This document shows positions 35,849 to 47,349 of a DNA stretch of 64,000 bases, piece after piece. This DNA is from Solen grandis (taxonomy: Eukaryota > Mollusca > Bivalvia > Adapedonta > Solenidae). Below the pieces are notes generated by a model. That model did not search any database. It saw only the letters and a program-made list of their open reading frames with translations, and had not been told where the DNA came from. Position 1 is the first letter of the stretch; every line of letters starts with the position of its first letter. The DNA is taken from NCBI GenBank assembly GCA_021229015.1, contig CM037782.1, forward strand, positions 58,773,518 to 58,837,517. Reading direction: 5' to 3'. Position numbers and translations under genes: made by a program.

Positions 35849-37080
35849 ATGTATAAGGTAAATATGGAAGCTCTTGTTGAGATGAAAACAAAGCTGCTGC
35901 TGACAACATCTGCAGAGGGTTTTGCAGAGGTGGCCAAGAATTTGTGTCCAGACTTGCCATCTACGACCAGCCGAACAGCTACCGTTATGGCAATAGAGGA
36001 ATTTCTACACAGCTTAGTTAAGAAAGAAAATGCGGTGGAAAAACTGAAAAAAGAAAATCACTACAGGAATAGATGTCAAGCCAAAGCTACCAGTTCAATC
36101 ATCGGGGTCTGAAGACAAAACAAGCTCAGATGCGAAGGAAATATCACGTACAAGGAAAGAACTTTTTACCAGCGACTTAACCAGGCGTCTGAGGAAAGAT
36201 TTCAAAATCCATGGTATCATTGGAGAAGAAAGATACTGCAAGGATATATGAGCTTCATGAACAGTACAGATTGGTCAAAGCACGGGTACTCTGAGAGAAT
36301 ATAGTGGAGGGCGTGATCAAAGCAACCCAAGGGGGACCCAGGTGATACGTAGAGGGATGCGAGGATCTGGGATTGCCGAAATTGCCATCAATAATTAGAG
36401 CTTTTTACGAAGAGAAAAGTGTCACAGATCACTATCAAAAACTTGAAAAACTTCCATAGAACTCTATCAAGAACATGTCTCTATCATTGAACCAAATAGA
36501 GAGAGAAGCAACCCAAGATTTTGTCATTCGTGCACTTGAACTTAATATCCTTTTCGCCTCGAAGGACGCCAGCGGTGTTAGCTATGGAAAAAAGCCTTGT
36601 GGAACAGTCCTTTCGACACAGTGTTTCTACTGCCATCCGAGACGATTCAGTTTGTTTGGAGTGACACACTTTATTGCAATCCTACAAAACGGACGAAGGT
36701 CTTATTGAGGGAGCCAATGTCATTGTTAGGCGCTCAGATGAGAACAAATGTAAACTTTCAAAAACTGGCAGAGTTACCAGTCTTTCTCAGAGAGAAGAGT
36801 CAGCCATCATCAAAGATATCAAGGGCCTTCGTGCTGAGGTGAATAAACTCAAATTAGGGAGAGGAGTCCCCAACCAAACAGCAAAAACAAGGGGAGAAAA
36901 ACAGGAGAAGAACTTGTGAAAAGTGTGAACCCTCAGAACGGTGTACCATTGATGGACTTGCAGAAGCACAACTCACCTAAAGAGACAGTGTCCAGAAAAC
37001 CCAAAAGGATCCACGCCGAAGGGCGGGCGTTGATCAACAGGGACAGCCCCAAGTGTTTTAACTTTAATGACATTGCAACT
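35849..37080 (+). pseudogene. Gag-like region of the gypsy-like element
   Basis: Frame 35849-36112 begins with ATG and has an acidic/basic helical region ending in a Lys/Glu coiled stretch (residues about 50-75). After several stops, a region (about 36480-36910, two frames) has ATQDFVIRALELNILFASK, a Gln-Ser-Phe-Arg-His segment, GANVIVRRSDENKCK, and a Lys/Glu-rich tail. This resembles the C-terminal Gag region of mollusc gypsy elements, where a helical capsid part precedes a basic tail. A few Cys near 36915-36950 are not a complete CCHC knuckle. Identification depends mainly on the protease and RT that follow. Confidence 0.5.
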
Positions 37081-37299
37081 TAAGTTTGCACCTCATGTCG
37101 TATGACACAATATGGCTCAAAAACATGCCAGCAAAAACATTGGACTTAAAATAAAAATGTGTTTCAAGCTATTTATCAATTAGGAACAAATTCAACTTTT
37201 AATAGCAAGCATGGTAGTATTGATGATTTAACTTGGAATGTACCAAAATCTAAAGTCAAACTCTCTAAAATTTCTAGGACCCAAATGTATTGTTAATCT

Positions 37300-37600
37300 T
37301 GATATTAGTGGGTGGAAGAGAGAGTTCTCTGAGATACGGGTGCACAAGTTAATCTAGTTGTAGAGCAGTGGGTTCATGGGCGTAATTAAGGTGATCAAAT
37401 TAGGCTAAAAGATACGCTTTTTGATCATAAGTTGATTATTCAATCTGTAAGTGGAGAAGCGATAAAAAATGCTGGATGGATAAAATTAGATGTAAGGCCA
37501 AAGTACGGTACAGATACAATCAAATTCCCATTTCTTGTTTCCAAGATTCACGTAGATAGGCCTATTCTTGGTTACAATGTAATAAAATGATGCAAATAAA
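37300..37600 (+). pseudogene. Retroviral-type aspartic protease remnant
   Basis: The codons for Asp-Thr-Gly-Ala at 37333-37344, followed by Gln-Val-Asn-Leu-Val, form the active-site box of retropepsins. The later 'ILGYNV' (about 37565) matches the usual 'I(L/I)GxDx' flap-end motif, with Tyr-Asn in place of the last positions. Stops break the frame. Confidence 0.65.
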
Positions 37601-38089
37601 ACAGATTTGATTTTTCAGAACGAAGAACAGGATATTACGGCTACAATAGGTGAGGTGCTGTCAACTTATGAGGATAGTTAGGTTATGCTAAACAAAATTG
37701 ATAAGGGAAATATCACTGTCTTAGCAGGATGAACAGTGGTAGCAATGTGTGCGGTGCGGGTCTGTAGCAGTCAGGTGGCCTCTTGAGTAAGGTAGGTGGC
37801 AGTAGGGTATTGTTTTGCAGAAAACAGTGATTAGTCTGGGTAAGGGGACGACAAGCTCTGTGAAGATTCCCATTACCAGTGCATCAGAACACACTATCCG
37901 GCTAAATGAGGGGACATGTTTGGGAAAGGTTACTCAAGTCAAATTGCTCATCACTTTAAGACCCGCAGGAGACAGCGGAATCGGGAGAAGGGCAGGCCTG
38001 TTACCTACCTGCAGATGCAGAGACTGAATGATGCTTAGACCTGGGATCCTGATGTACCAATTGATGATGGAAACCTATCAAGAGATCAG

Positions 38090-38642
38090 ATGAGTAAGAT
38101 CAAAAGGTTACTAAGAGAGAAGTGTGGGGCTTTCAGTAAGAATGAGGATGATATAGATTGCATACCAGATCTACAAATGCAAATTGATCTAACTGATCAT
38201 ACTCCTATCAGAAAGACATATGGGTCGGTGCCCTCACCTTTGTATCAAGAAGTTAAAGATTACATCATGGACTTGGTCAACTTACGCGAGTCAAGGTCAG
38301 CTTACGCGAGTCCGATGGTTTTTGTCCGAAAAAAGGACTCTGTATTGAAAGCCGTGCTATGAATAAAGGGTCAGTTCAGAGTATGAGGCCAATATAGAAT
38401 TCCCTAGACAGTCTTGGAGGAAATTGCTGGTTTTCGACATTGCATCAGGGCAAGGCGTACCACCAGGGGTTCATGAAGAGAGACAGCAGAGACTTACCGC
38501 GTTCACCACTCCATTGGGCCTGTACGAATGGGTCCAAATCCCGTTTGGTTTGTCCGGAGCCCAATTTATGAAGGAGACTATGGCGGAGCTAAGAGACAAA
38601 ATTTGTATCCCATATTTGGTTGATGTACCTGTTTTCAATTAA
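38090..38642 (+). pseudogene. Ty3/gypsy reverse-transcriptase remnant, truncated
   Basis: Frame 38090-38362 encodes the RT N-terminus with CGAFSKNEDDID, the linker before RT, and ASPMVFVRKKD, motif 1 of gypsy RT. Frame 38424-38642 encodes LTAFTTPLGLYEWVQIPFGL, the hallmark block before motif B, then IPYLVDVPVF, where the catalytic box should read Tyr-Leu-Asp-Asp. The first Asp of the pair is replaced by Val. Frameshifts occur near 38360 and within 38450-38490. There is nothing of the RT thumb, RNase H or integrase. Confidence 0.85.
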
Positions 38643-39030
38643 ACTTTTGATAACCATCATTTGGATGTCCGAAACGTCCTACAAGGTTCCACTTTACAAC
38701 CTTATCAATCTCGAATGCACTCGTATGATGAAAAAATCATGTAATTTGACGGCCATATATACATGTATATTTATTCTCGGCACACCCTTTTCAATGTTTT
38801 TCATACTTTTGAGCGAGGGCAGTATATCGCCTTGAGAGATTTATGTCCTCTACGGAACTATATAGGACTAATAACAACTTCTCTTTTTGGATAAAAAAAA
38901 GGTTTTTTGATACCTTGCGGGTAATAATCTGTGACAATGCCTTAAGTATTTTGTATATTCTACTTTGCCAGTCGCTATTCAGACACCACAAAAAAAGAAG
39001 GTTTTGATGAATGTTTTCGTGAGATACATA

Positions 39031-39265
39031 TTGACTTGACTTGACTTGACTTTTTGGGTTTACCGTCGCTTACAGTATTTCAGTCATATAGCGACGTCCA
39101 GCTAATTACAGGAGGAAGACGGGTAGAACCACCGACCTACCTCAAGTCAGCTGGAAAGCATCCTCACATAAAAATCCGAATTACCCTGCCAGGATTCGAA
39201 CCCACGCAGTGAGGGGCTGAGTGAGTGTGGAAGCCAGAGACTTTACCCTCTCGGCCATGGAGGCC
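39031..39265 (-). mobile_element. SINE1 insertion private to unit B
   Basis: Complete SINE1 with a (TTGAC)n-type end, a B box in ccaggattcgaaccc and an A box in accctctcggcc. Unit A lacks it at the homologous place (about 22035). Confidence 0.88.
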
Positions 39266-39369
39266 CCCTGACATTTTGAAATACGTGCATCTTGTAATAG
39301 ATGCACATGCTAATAAGAAGAGATAATTAAGTTCTTAGAAAATGAGAAGAACCATATTTTATTACATCA

Positions 39370-40905
39370 GTAACCCCTGAGGTACATGGTTTTTTAATGC
39401 TACCTTAACCGTAAGGCTATCCACTTGTATTACTTGCTAAGCTACCCCCCTTACTTTACGTAAATATGCCTGTAACATATTTGAAAAACTTTCCTCTGTT
39501 ATTTTTCAATAGCTACCTCTGTCTTCTTAATGAAGCTATCCCCTTGTCTTTTTGGTAAAGTTTATCTCTATCTATGTAAAACTATTCACCCCATGTTTAT
39601 GCCAGTTTAGCCTCTTTCTTCCTTTAAGCTACCCCTTGCTTTCTTTGTTAAACTTCTTTGTAAATCTCTCCTGCAAAAAGCTACCACCAGTTTCGTGTGA
39701 TCAGTTACTCCCTGTTTTGTTAAGCTATTCTCTGTCTCCTGTGTTTCGCTGCGCTTGCCTCCTGTGATATCCTATGTTAAGCTACAACAGTCTCCTGTAA
39801 TATCCTTTGTTAAGCTACCCCTGTCTCCTGTGATATCATATGTTAAGCTGCCCTGTCTCCAGTGTCGAGTTACACCCTGTAGCATGTTTAAAGCTAACTC
39901 TGTCTCCTGTGATATCCTATGTTAAGCTACCCACCCTGTCTCAAGTGCTGAGCTACAACCTGTCTCCTGTGGAAAGCTACCCGTGTTTCCTGTGATATCC
40001 TGTGTTAAGCTACCCCTGTCTCCAGTGGTGAGCTACACCCTGTTTCCAGTGTTAAGTTACTCCCTGTCTCCAGTGGTGATATTTCCATGGTGACATACAC
40101 CCTGTTTCAGTGTAAGCTACTCCCGGACTCCATTGGTGACCTACACCATTTTTCCTGTTTTAAGCTACCTACCCTTGTCTTCTGTGATTTCCTGTGTTAA
40201 GCTACCCCTGTCTCCTGAGGTGAGCTACACCCTATTTCCTATGTTAAGCTACACACTGTCTAAAGTGGTGTGCTTCACCCTGTTTCCTGTTTAAAGCTAC
40301 CACTGCCTCATGTGATATCCTGTTTGCCCCCTTTTTCCCGTTTAGCTACCAGTGTCTCCTGTGATATCATGTATTAAGCTACACCCTATTTCCTGTGTTA
40401 AGTTACACACTCTTTTCTGTGTTAAGCACCCCTGACCCCTTTGATGAGAGTCCCTGGTCTTTTGTGTCATTATATGTAAGCTTTACCCTGTTTCCTGTGT
40501 TACGGTTCATCCTGGGTTAAGCTACACACTGTTTCCTGTGTTAAGCCACCCCTGAACCCTGTGATACGTTACCCCTGTCTCCTGTGTTTCCTGTGTTAAG
40601 CTTTCCTCTGTCTCCTGTGATAAGATACTCACTGTCTACTGTGTTGAGCCACCCGCTGTCTCCTGTGGTAAGCTACCCCCTCTCTTCTTTTTAACATATC
40701 CCCTGTCTTCTGTGATACGCTACTCCCTGTCTTCTGTGATACGCTACTCCCTGTCTTCTGTGATACGCTACTCCCTGTCTTCTGTGATACGCTACCCCAT
40801 GTATGTAATCTTTCGTAATCCCCTCTTTCTTTTTAAGCTAAACATTGTCTTCTGTCTGTATCTTTCTTAGCTGCCCCCTGCCCTCTGTGTTAAAGGCGAT
40901 CGCGA
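39370..40905 (+). repeat. Degenerate ~24-bp minisatellite (unit B), with a 26-bp subarray
   Basis: Dozens of imperfect gttaagctacccctgtctcctgtgatatcc-type units, about 1.5 kb against 0.8 kb in unit A. Near 40715-40800 it contains a nearly perfect run of tgatacgctactccctgtcttctg units, a recent local expansion. Confidence 0.85.
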
Positions 40906-40975
40906 CTGTTTCATTATTCTTTTACACATTCAAATTGCATTATTCATTGTATTAATGATAGCTTATTATCTAAAA

Positions 40976-42176
40976 TTTCAACCTGCGACGCTACGTGTTT
41001 TTCACACATTGTGAGATTGGCACAGGCATTTATTAATTATTCTTATTAAAGTAATTTGCTAAATGTAACTCTTTTTTTCTTCTTTTTTTGAGTTGACATT
41101 TATGTTATCTGATTGTGCTATATTTTTTTCTACAAAAGAAAAAATGTAAACGAAGTATGCAGGAAACGTTACGACTTGTACGTAGGCCAGTATATGTGTA
41201 CATGTACGTGAACGAAATAAATATCATTGTTGAGGCTTGTGCTTTCATACTTAATTTTGTCAGCTGCTGTTTTATGGATTTATATTTTAATGAAAAAATA
41301 AAAGAATGGCATAGATAAGCTTATTTTATTTAATGAGACCTTTAATTTTATTTCGCCGATGTTCGAGTAAAAAAAATTGCAAATACAATTATTTACTTAA
41401 ATCGATCAGTGCTAAAAAAGGCCAAATGATAAATAATGATTAAATACATGTATGTGCATCATTATAACAACGGTTCGGTCGAACCACCGATGACTAGAAC
41501 TAATTGCTGTTCCCATCCTGTTCTAGTCACCGAAGATCGACTGCATATCCTACACCTTTTCAAATTTGCCATTGGTAACAGTACAAAAACTTTGCATTTG
41601 AAATAAGGACGCAGTCCTTTTTCGATCTTATTCATTCTATCACATCCTCTAGGTTTTTTTTTTCTTTTTTTTTTTTTTTTTTTTTTTTAAAATGAAAACT
41701 GCTATTTGCATTACAGGTGATATGGTGAGATTTACTCGCGTGTGATATTAGAAACTGTCGCAACCGTCTTTAATACTAACTGTCATGTGTTTGAGCATCA
41801 TATCTTTTTCTTATTATCTCTCTTATTTCTCATTCATAAATATTAATTACTTCTTTAATTGCATTTCTACTTCATTTTATATCATTTTTAGCCAAGGAGT
41901 ACTAGCTTATGTAGATAAGCTATGTAAATTTTCCGATATTTCAAGCAGATAACTAGGGGATGGGCGGTAACTGATTGGTCCCGATCCCTCCCCACTTACG
42001 TCTTATTTCTCAGTAAGCTTTATTTCACTGTTCATGTAATATAACTGTATTGTTTGAAATACTGTACAGAATGTGTTTCATACAATATCAAAATATCAAA
42101 TTAAACAAAGGTGTAAAGTGTGAAAAAATGTTTGATAGATCTATTTTTTCCATTTGGTGAATTCCATATAATATCG

Positions 42177-42214
<38 letters not shown>

Positions 42215-42217
42215 GTA
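40976..42217. other. Gene-free stretch private to unit B
   Basis: No counterpart between P1 and P2 of unit A, where that spacer is only about 0.4 kb. It holds a small inverted repeat (gatgactagaac / gttctagtcacc, 41488-41533), a poly-T run (41653-41688) and a (TA)n run (42180-42213). I see no gene. Confidence 0.5.
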
Positions 42218-42218
42218 T

Positions 42219-42424
42219 CAGCCGTGGGGGAGCAGTGGTCCAGTGGCAGTACACGCGCTTCGGGATCGGTCCCGGGTTTGAGTCCTGCTAAGGGCACTGC
42301 TAATTTCCTTGACCAAGGAATTTATCATTGATTCCCTTCACAGGTTTCTGAGAGGAGCGATATAAATCCGTGGCATCATAATGTGGGTTGCCGTAAGCGG
42401 AGTGAAAGACTAGTACTAAGTAAG
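42219..42424 (+). repeat. SINE3, tRNA-derived
   Basis: A tRNA-like head with an A-box-type gggagcagtggtccagtgg and a B-box-type gggtttgagtcctg about 40 bases later, then a body ending gcggagtgaaagactagtactaagtaag. The family differs from SINE1 and SINE2. It is inserted right after a (TA)n run. Confidence 0.7.
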
Positions 42425-43489
42425 TTTATGAACAGAATGAAGCAGAATCAACCGATGTAATGTAATATTTTTTCTCGTTAAATCACGCTAATGACATTAT
42501 ATAAGTAATCAGAAATATATATGTTTACCAAACTATGCAAATGATACAACATGTTGTAAACTTTTTTTAAAATAACCGGAGTAAAAGACTCCCTAGGGAA
42601 ATCGATTGATGAATGGATACTAGTAGCCCGATGACCAGGGGTAAATGCTATTAAACTATAAACTATCTTTATATTTGATGTAACAGTAGACATTGAAGCT
42701 GAGCAATTCTTAGATAGTCTTCCAATTATATCAAGAACAAATATTCCAGAGTAGTGAAACACCAAATTGTAGAAAGTAATTAGATCACAGATGTACAAAA
42801 TATACGTCAAAACGCACTTCCGACAAATCCAGTGCAAAAATATATTTTTAATTTTTGGGGTTGGTGCATGCCCCCTAACCCACTAGAATTCGACCTACAT
42901 ATTAATTAAACCAAGCTACGCCCCTGTAATTAGGATATGTGGCTCCTAAAGAAAAGTAGCTCAAAACACCAGAAAAAGAGATACAAAATGTCATTAGGAA
43001 AGACATTTAAGTTTGTTCGAATTTTTTCAATTAATGTTTTCTTCTAATAGCAATGTTGTATAAATGTAGTGAAAATTCAGTTCTTAAGTATCACTGCTCA
43101 CCGACAGTATTTCAGTTCTTTAATGAATAAGTAAGTAAGCAAGTAATTGGTTTATTAATGTGACATGTGTTGTACAAGGTACAAGTAATGGGAAAAGGCA
43201 ATTAAAAGAAAGCCAGCCCAATGGGCATATAGGTCACTCTTGGACATACATACATAATAAATTCAATAGTAAATTTCACATGTAAATATGAAAGATAAGA
43301 TGAACAATTATTATTTGTTGATAATGACAAAGGAACCTGGTTCAGAAAAGTGTTGTGTGGAAGGTGAATGAAAAGTAAAACATAAGGTTTTCGGGTTGAC
43401 CATAAAGCAGCTAACGTCTAAAATCAAATGCAAAGACAAGAAACTTGGCAGTTTTATGTTTTCATTTAAAAGGAAGGCTATCTTATCAG
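42425..43489. other. Gene-free stretch
   Basis: Contains a 119-codon minus-strand frame (42837-42478) with no recognisable domain, signal or repeat, which I regard as chance. The part nearest 43490 may be the 3' tail of the LINE remnant that follows. Confidence 0.4.
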
Positions 43490-43715
43490 CAACACATTTC
43501 TGAATAAGGAATGGAGTACATGTATATATAGAATCTTTAGAAATATGTCTCTTATTTGTCTGAATCTATCAGAATCAAGTAGAAAATGAGTCTCGTCTCT
43601 GTTTCTATCTATATCACCGTTTTTTACAAAACATAAACAAACGATCCTCTCCTCGTTCGTTTACATAACGACCAGTCTCAATTCTAAGTGGTAAATGACG
43701 CAGTGACATTGTGCA
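43490..43715 (-). pseudogene. LINE C-terminal fragment
   Basis: On the minus strand, SLRHLPLRIETGRYVNERGE and then FMFC (43712-43620), followed after a one-base frame shift by DETHFLLDSDRFRQIRD. This is the C-terminal region after the RT of Jockey/CR1-like LINEs ('LRxxxHxLxIETGRY' and 'DExHFLxxC'). The final Cys of the cluster is replaced. It is a different, more diverged family from the one at 13400-14520, which reads IEFGRWNRP. Confidence 0.65.
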
Positions 43716-44996
43716 AGTATAGATCTTTCACGCTTTGAAATGATGAATGAATATGAACGAATATTGACTGCGTGGGACCAAAAACATATTCAACAGAGCA
43801 AAGACCTATTAAACAAAGATTGACATCTATAAAACAGACTATAATTGTGCATCAACTCACAATTTATTAGCATATCTATGATATATCCTCCGTTGCTCTG
43901 GTAAAGATTTATTACAACATCTCATTGCATGATGTTTTGATTTCGTTTAACAGATAACATGATTAGAAAGATGTAAAGATTAATACGAACAATTTGCTTG
44001 TTTGAAATTTTTATGCAATGTATGTTTTTATTTGTATGTTTGGGTCTTTAGTTGCATATAAAGTTATCATATCGACAAGATATGAAAACCATGTTTAGCA
44101 TGCCATTCTTGGAATCGGAGTGCCTTGCCCGGTAATTCCGTCACGCCGAGGCTGGCTGGTAGCGGATGGAAATGACAGTTGCGCCGATAACGTGAACGGT
44201 AATATCTTATCATGATGACGGGGGGGGGGGGGGGGGATATTTGTTATTGTTGATACTGGTCTTAAAATTAACGATTTTCTATTTTTACAACGATGTATCT
44301 TATCAATCATTATACTTTTGTATCTTTGTATCCGGTTGATTACTAAATAGGTATTTTCTGGTAATGTTTGCTGTCTGATTCACTATATTTTCCCTAAATC
44401 CCCAAGAGACACGTTTTTTTATAAGGATGGGTGAATAGGTGAGAAACAACCATTTTTTCATACGGAGAAAACATCTGAATTTTAAGAAAAATTAAACAAA
44501 TTTTCGTGGGACACTTATTTTCTGTAATTTCCATGAGGGGTTTATATCAACTACCACGAAAATCGTTATATCGAAGACTAAGCCTTTTCTAAGACATAAA
44601 TCTCCGAATTAATGTACCCACGAGCTTCCCACAAGTTCATAATCAACGAAATTTAATTCTAACGAAAATCTTTCATTAATATACCGAATTTCTCCACGAA
44701 ATAACCAAATGACTCGTATCATTCTTATCAAAATTACATTACCGCTGACTCTGACCGCAAAATATTTGCAAATTAAATAATTAATTTTTTGGAAAAATTA
44801 AAAAAACCTCAGATACAGGAGATAAAAATAATAAAACAAATGTAAACAATGTCGGCTGTTTTGTGATAAAATGTACATCACATACAGCCTCTCTTGTGCA
44901 GCACGTGTTGGAAAAAATCATAATGAACAAATGGTAAATGGACAGGTATGCATTTGCAGTTTTATTTGTCAATGATTTAGCCCAGTCCGATCCGAT
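43716..44996. other. Gene-free stretch
   Basis: AT-rich, with a 17-base poly-G run at 44220-44236. No supported gene. Confidence 0.5.
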
Positions 44997-45575
44997 TTAA
45001 TCTAAAACAAGTTGTTTGTTATCTTTATACATGAACAAAGGAAATGAAAATGGCGGAATGGCGCGGAGATAAACTAGACGTAACGTGACAAATGTCGCAT
45101 GCTTTACGTGTTCTAAGATACTGTACATGTATGAATACTGCTTTTCGCTTATGAAATTATGAAGATGCTTGAATTTTCTCTTTTCCGACAGGTTTAAATA
45201 TGAGCTGTTTAAATATGAACTACTCTTGTGTAGTAATATATCAGTGTTTATATCAGTGTGCCTGATTTTTAGAGCTTGCTTCGCGCTTGCGCTTCGCAGT
45301 CTAACATATTTGATCTCCATTTTGACATACCATTTTGTATAGGTATTTTCTAATGAAGGGTAATATTTATTGCCCCGTTTACAGAAACCCCCAGTTAAAC
45401 AGCTCAGCCTTTGATAACAAATACACGTCGTGGAGATTTGTGGCACCTGTTTAAGACGTTGGCAGCAATGAAGAGTTCCCACTGTGACCAAGTACCGTTT
45501 TATATTCATAATAGACGAGTGATGGTAGTTGTGGACGGGTTGGGGTTTTGGTAAGCTGAACGGACGGAGACCCAC
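44997..45575 (-). CDS. Unrecognised 192-codon ORF
   Basis: One of the longest open frames outside repeats in the window, in a stretch present only in unit B. It starts with ATG at 45575 and stays open through AT-rich sequence. The product would be basic, rich in Leu, Ser, Tyr, His and Lys, with a Cys cluster around residues 38-66 (several Cys in about 30 residues). It has no clear signal peptide, no transmembrane segment and no motif that I know. Length alone makes it somewhat unusual for this base composition, but there is no codon bias, splice signal or conservation to support it. It could be chance or part of an unrecognised mobile element. Confidence 0.2.
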   Translation of the reverse strand: MGLRPFSLPKPQPVHNYHHSSIMNIKRYLVTVGTLHCCQRLKQVPQISTTCICYQRLSCLTGGFCKRGNKYYPSLENTYTKWYVKMEIKYVRLRSASAKQALKIRHTDINTDILLHKSSSYLNSSYLNLSEKRKFKHLHNFISEKQYSYMYSILEHVKHATFVTLRLVYLRAIPPFSFPLFMYKDNKQLVLD

Positions 45576-45689
45576 GAGTAAATTTTTCTGTTAATATCTA
45601 ATAAAGCGCTTACAGTCGCGTGTGTCCGGCGATGGTCAATTGGAAATGTGAACAAGAAGGAGACAAATGCCATAAGACAGCATCTTCAG

Positions 45690-45691
<2 letters not shown>

Positions 45692-45740
<49 letters not shown>

Positions 45741-45750
45741 TTCTCTCTCT
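45692..45750 (+). repeat. (CT)n/(CTAT)n microsatellite
   Basis: A CT run followed by about five CTAT units and another CT run ending in a CA run. Confidence 0.95.
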
Positions 45751-46019
45751 CACACACAGCTGTATGTTACATTTTAGGGGCTAGTGGACATATTTATTTG
45801 TTAATTGAGAACATTACATTTTGAAAGCTTTTTTAATTTTATACATATAATTTTATAAAACTTTTTATAGATTGTTTAATTAAATTCATGCAATGGAATA
45901 TACAGTGATAACATATACATGTATATATTTCATGCTTCATTATATAGTTGTATGATAACACAGATGTATTTGATATGCATATAAAAATTAACAAAGGCCA
46001 AAAATGTGTGTTTTTTATG

Positions 46020-46225
46020 TTTGTTTGCTTACTGGTTTATCGTCCCAAAGACAGTAATTCAATCTATGTATAATTGAGACAGATATAGTGTTGCCACCCT
46101 GCAGTATCACGCCGTAAACATGTGGCATGATACCACAATCAGTCACATTATCCTGACACCGGGCGACCCACGATCTCTCGAATGCGGAGCGGAAACACTA
46201 ACCACTAGGCCACCGGGACAAGTAA
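46020..46225 (-). repeat. SINE2 copy
   Basis: Reverse complement of SINE2: the head with ggcctagtggttagtgtttccg (A box) and attcgagagatcg (B-box region), then the body with catgtggcatgatacca and gcagtatcacgccgta, ending tgggacgataaaccagtaagc. Confidence 0.75.
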
Positions 46226-47149
46226 AAAAAACTGTATGTTTAGGGCAACGGTCTCAAGTTAAGCCAGGGATTGATGTTTTCTTTTTTTTAAGTCCACTCA
46301 TAACAGTGAATGAATCACGGGAAACGGCAGTCCCAAAATGGCCGCTAAAAAGTTTGGGTCAGATCAGCGGGTTGTCGCTAGGTAGGGTCGGGTTGCCCGA
46401 AACACGGATTTTTTTAAGCCTGAATGAATGATAGATTATAAAGCGTGGCTAGTGGGAGGATCAATAAAATTCGGTTACCTCTAGCCGAAGCTAGACTCCA
46501 AGCACTAGTGTAACCCCGAAGCCGTAAAGAGAGATAAATATGAGGCGTAGAATATGTTGAAGTAAAAGAAACAAGTTCAGATTTAAATCAGTAAGCATTA
46601 GCATTCTCTTAACATTTACACTGAAAATAAAACGAGTGCGTATATTTTAATGTATCCATATTCAGGCATACATATCGAATAAATTTATAAAATTTATACT
46701 ATAAATGATATACATTGGTATAAATTTGCGCATAATGAAAGTGAAGCTTCCATTTTTTTTTGTATTCATTATTCATTTTTTTCTGAAGTATTTCAGTTTA
46801 TCTCTTTGTCATAGTCCATTTCATATCTTACTTCTTACAAAGCTGCATTTAAACAAATTCCACCTATAGTGTAGTTTCGTATTATATTATATAGAGAGTT
46901 TTATTATAGTGTATTGCAACCAAAATGCACTGTAACTGTTCTCTCTCTTTTTAATTTCTTGAGATATTATTTGGTTATATAATATTCAATCTGAAGAACG
47001 TGTCAACTCGGTTATTCACTCAAAATCAGACAAAAACCAACATTAAGAGTATAACATTCGAAACACAAAACCAGTTGATCATGTGATGATCACGTAGTGA
47101 TCACTCTAATAGCAGGTTCGAGTATACACATGGAGGTTTCCAGACTGTT
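46226..47149. other. Gene-free stretch
   Basis: No supported ORF. A 103-codon plus-strand frame (46120-46431) starts inside SINE2 and is rejected. Confidence 0.5.
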
Positions 47150-47255
47150 CGTTAATTTAACAAGTGCCAATGTAGTCAAACACTCGAAAAATATTCACAT
47201 CATTAGCCTACTATTGAAACAGTTCGAACTAATCTACCGACCTTTGCCGTAGTTG

Positions 47256-47304
47256 TCCCTCTTATATGACAGTTTTTCAAGAGTTATCTACAACTTTAGA
47301 GGGG
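47256..47304 (-). other. Possible conserved 3'-UTR hairpin of peptide gene 2
   Basis: TCCCTCT (47256-47262) can pair with AGAGGGG (47298-47304), using one wobble pair. It is equivalent to 23579-23626. Confidence 0.3.
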
Positions 47305-47349
47305 GTGTAATAAACAATATCGTAGGGGTTATATCCACATTTACACTAA

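Larger units (their letters stand above)
35840..38650 (+). mobile_element. Decayed Ty3/gypsy-like retrotransposon
   Basis: Gag-like, aspartic-protease and reverse-transcriptase remnants follow one another in the order expected of Ty3/gypsy elements, in several frames with stops. RNase H and integrase are absent: homology stops in the RT palm at about 38640, and duplicated unit B starts immediately after. No LTRs were found. Confidence 0.75.
38660..40975 (+). repeat. Segmental duplication unit B, segment P1
   Basis: Colinear with 21620-23040 (see that entry). It carries a SINE1 insertion (39031-39265) and a longer minisatellite. Homology begins within about 40 bases of the truncated gypsy RT. 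Confidence 0.85.

Noticed and set aside
36475..36919. Separate host genes in the frames between 36.4 and 36.9 kb
   Set aside because: They are frame-broken parts of the gypsy-like Gag region, followed by the protease and RT remnants.
46120..46431. 103-codon plus-strand ORF
   Set aside because: It begins inside an antisense SINE2 and has no features of its own.
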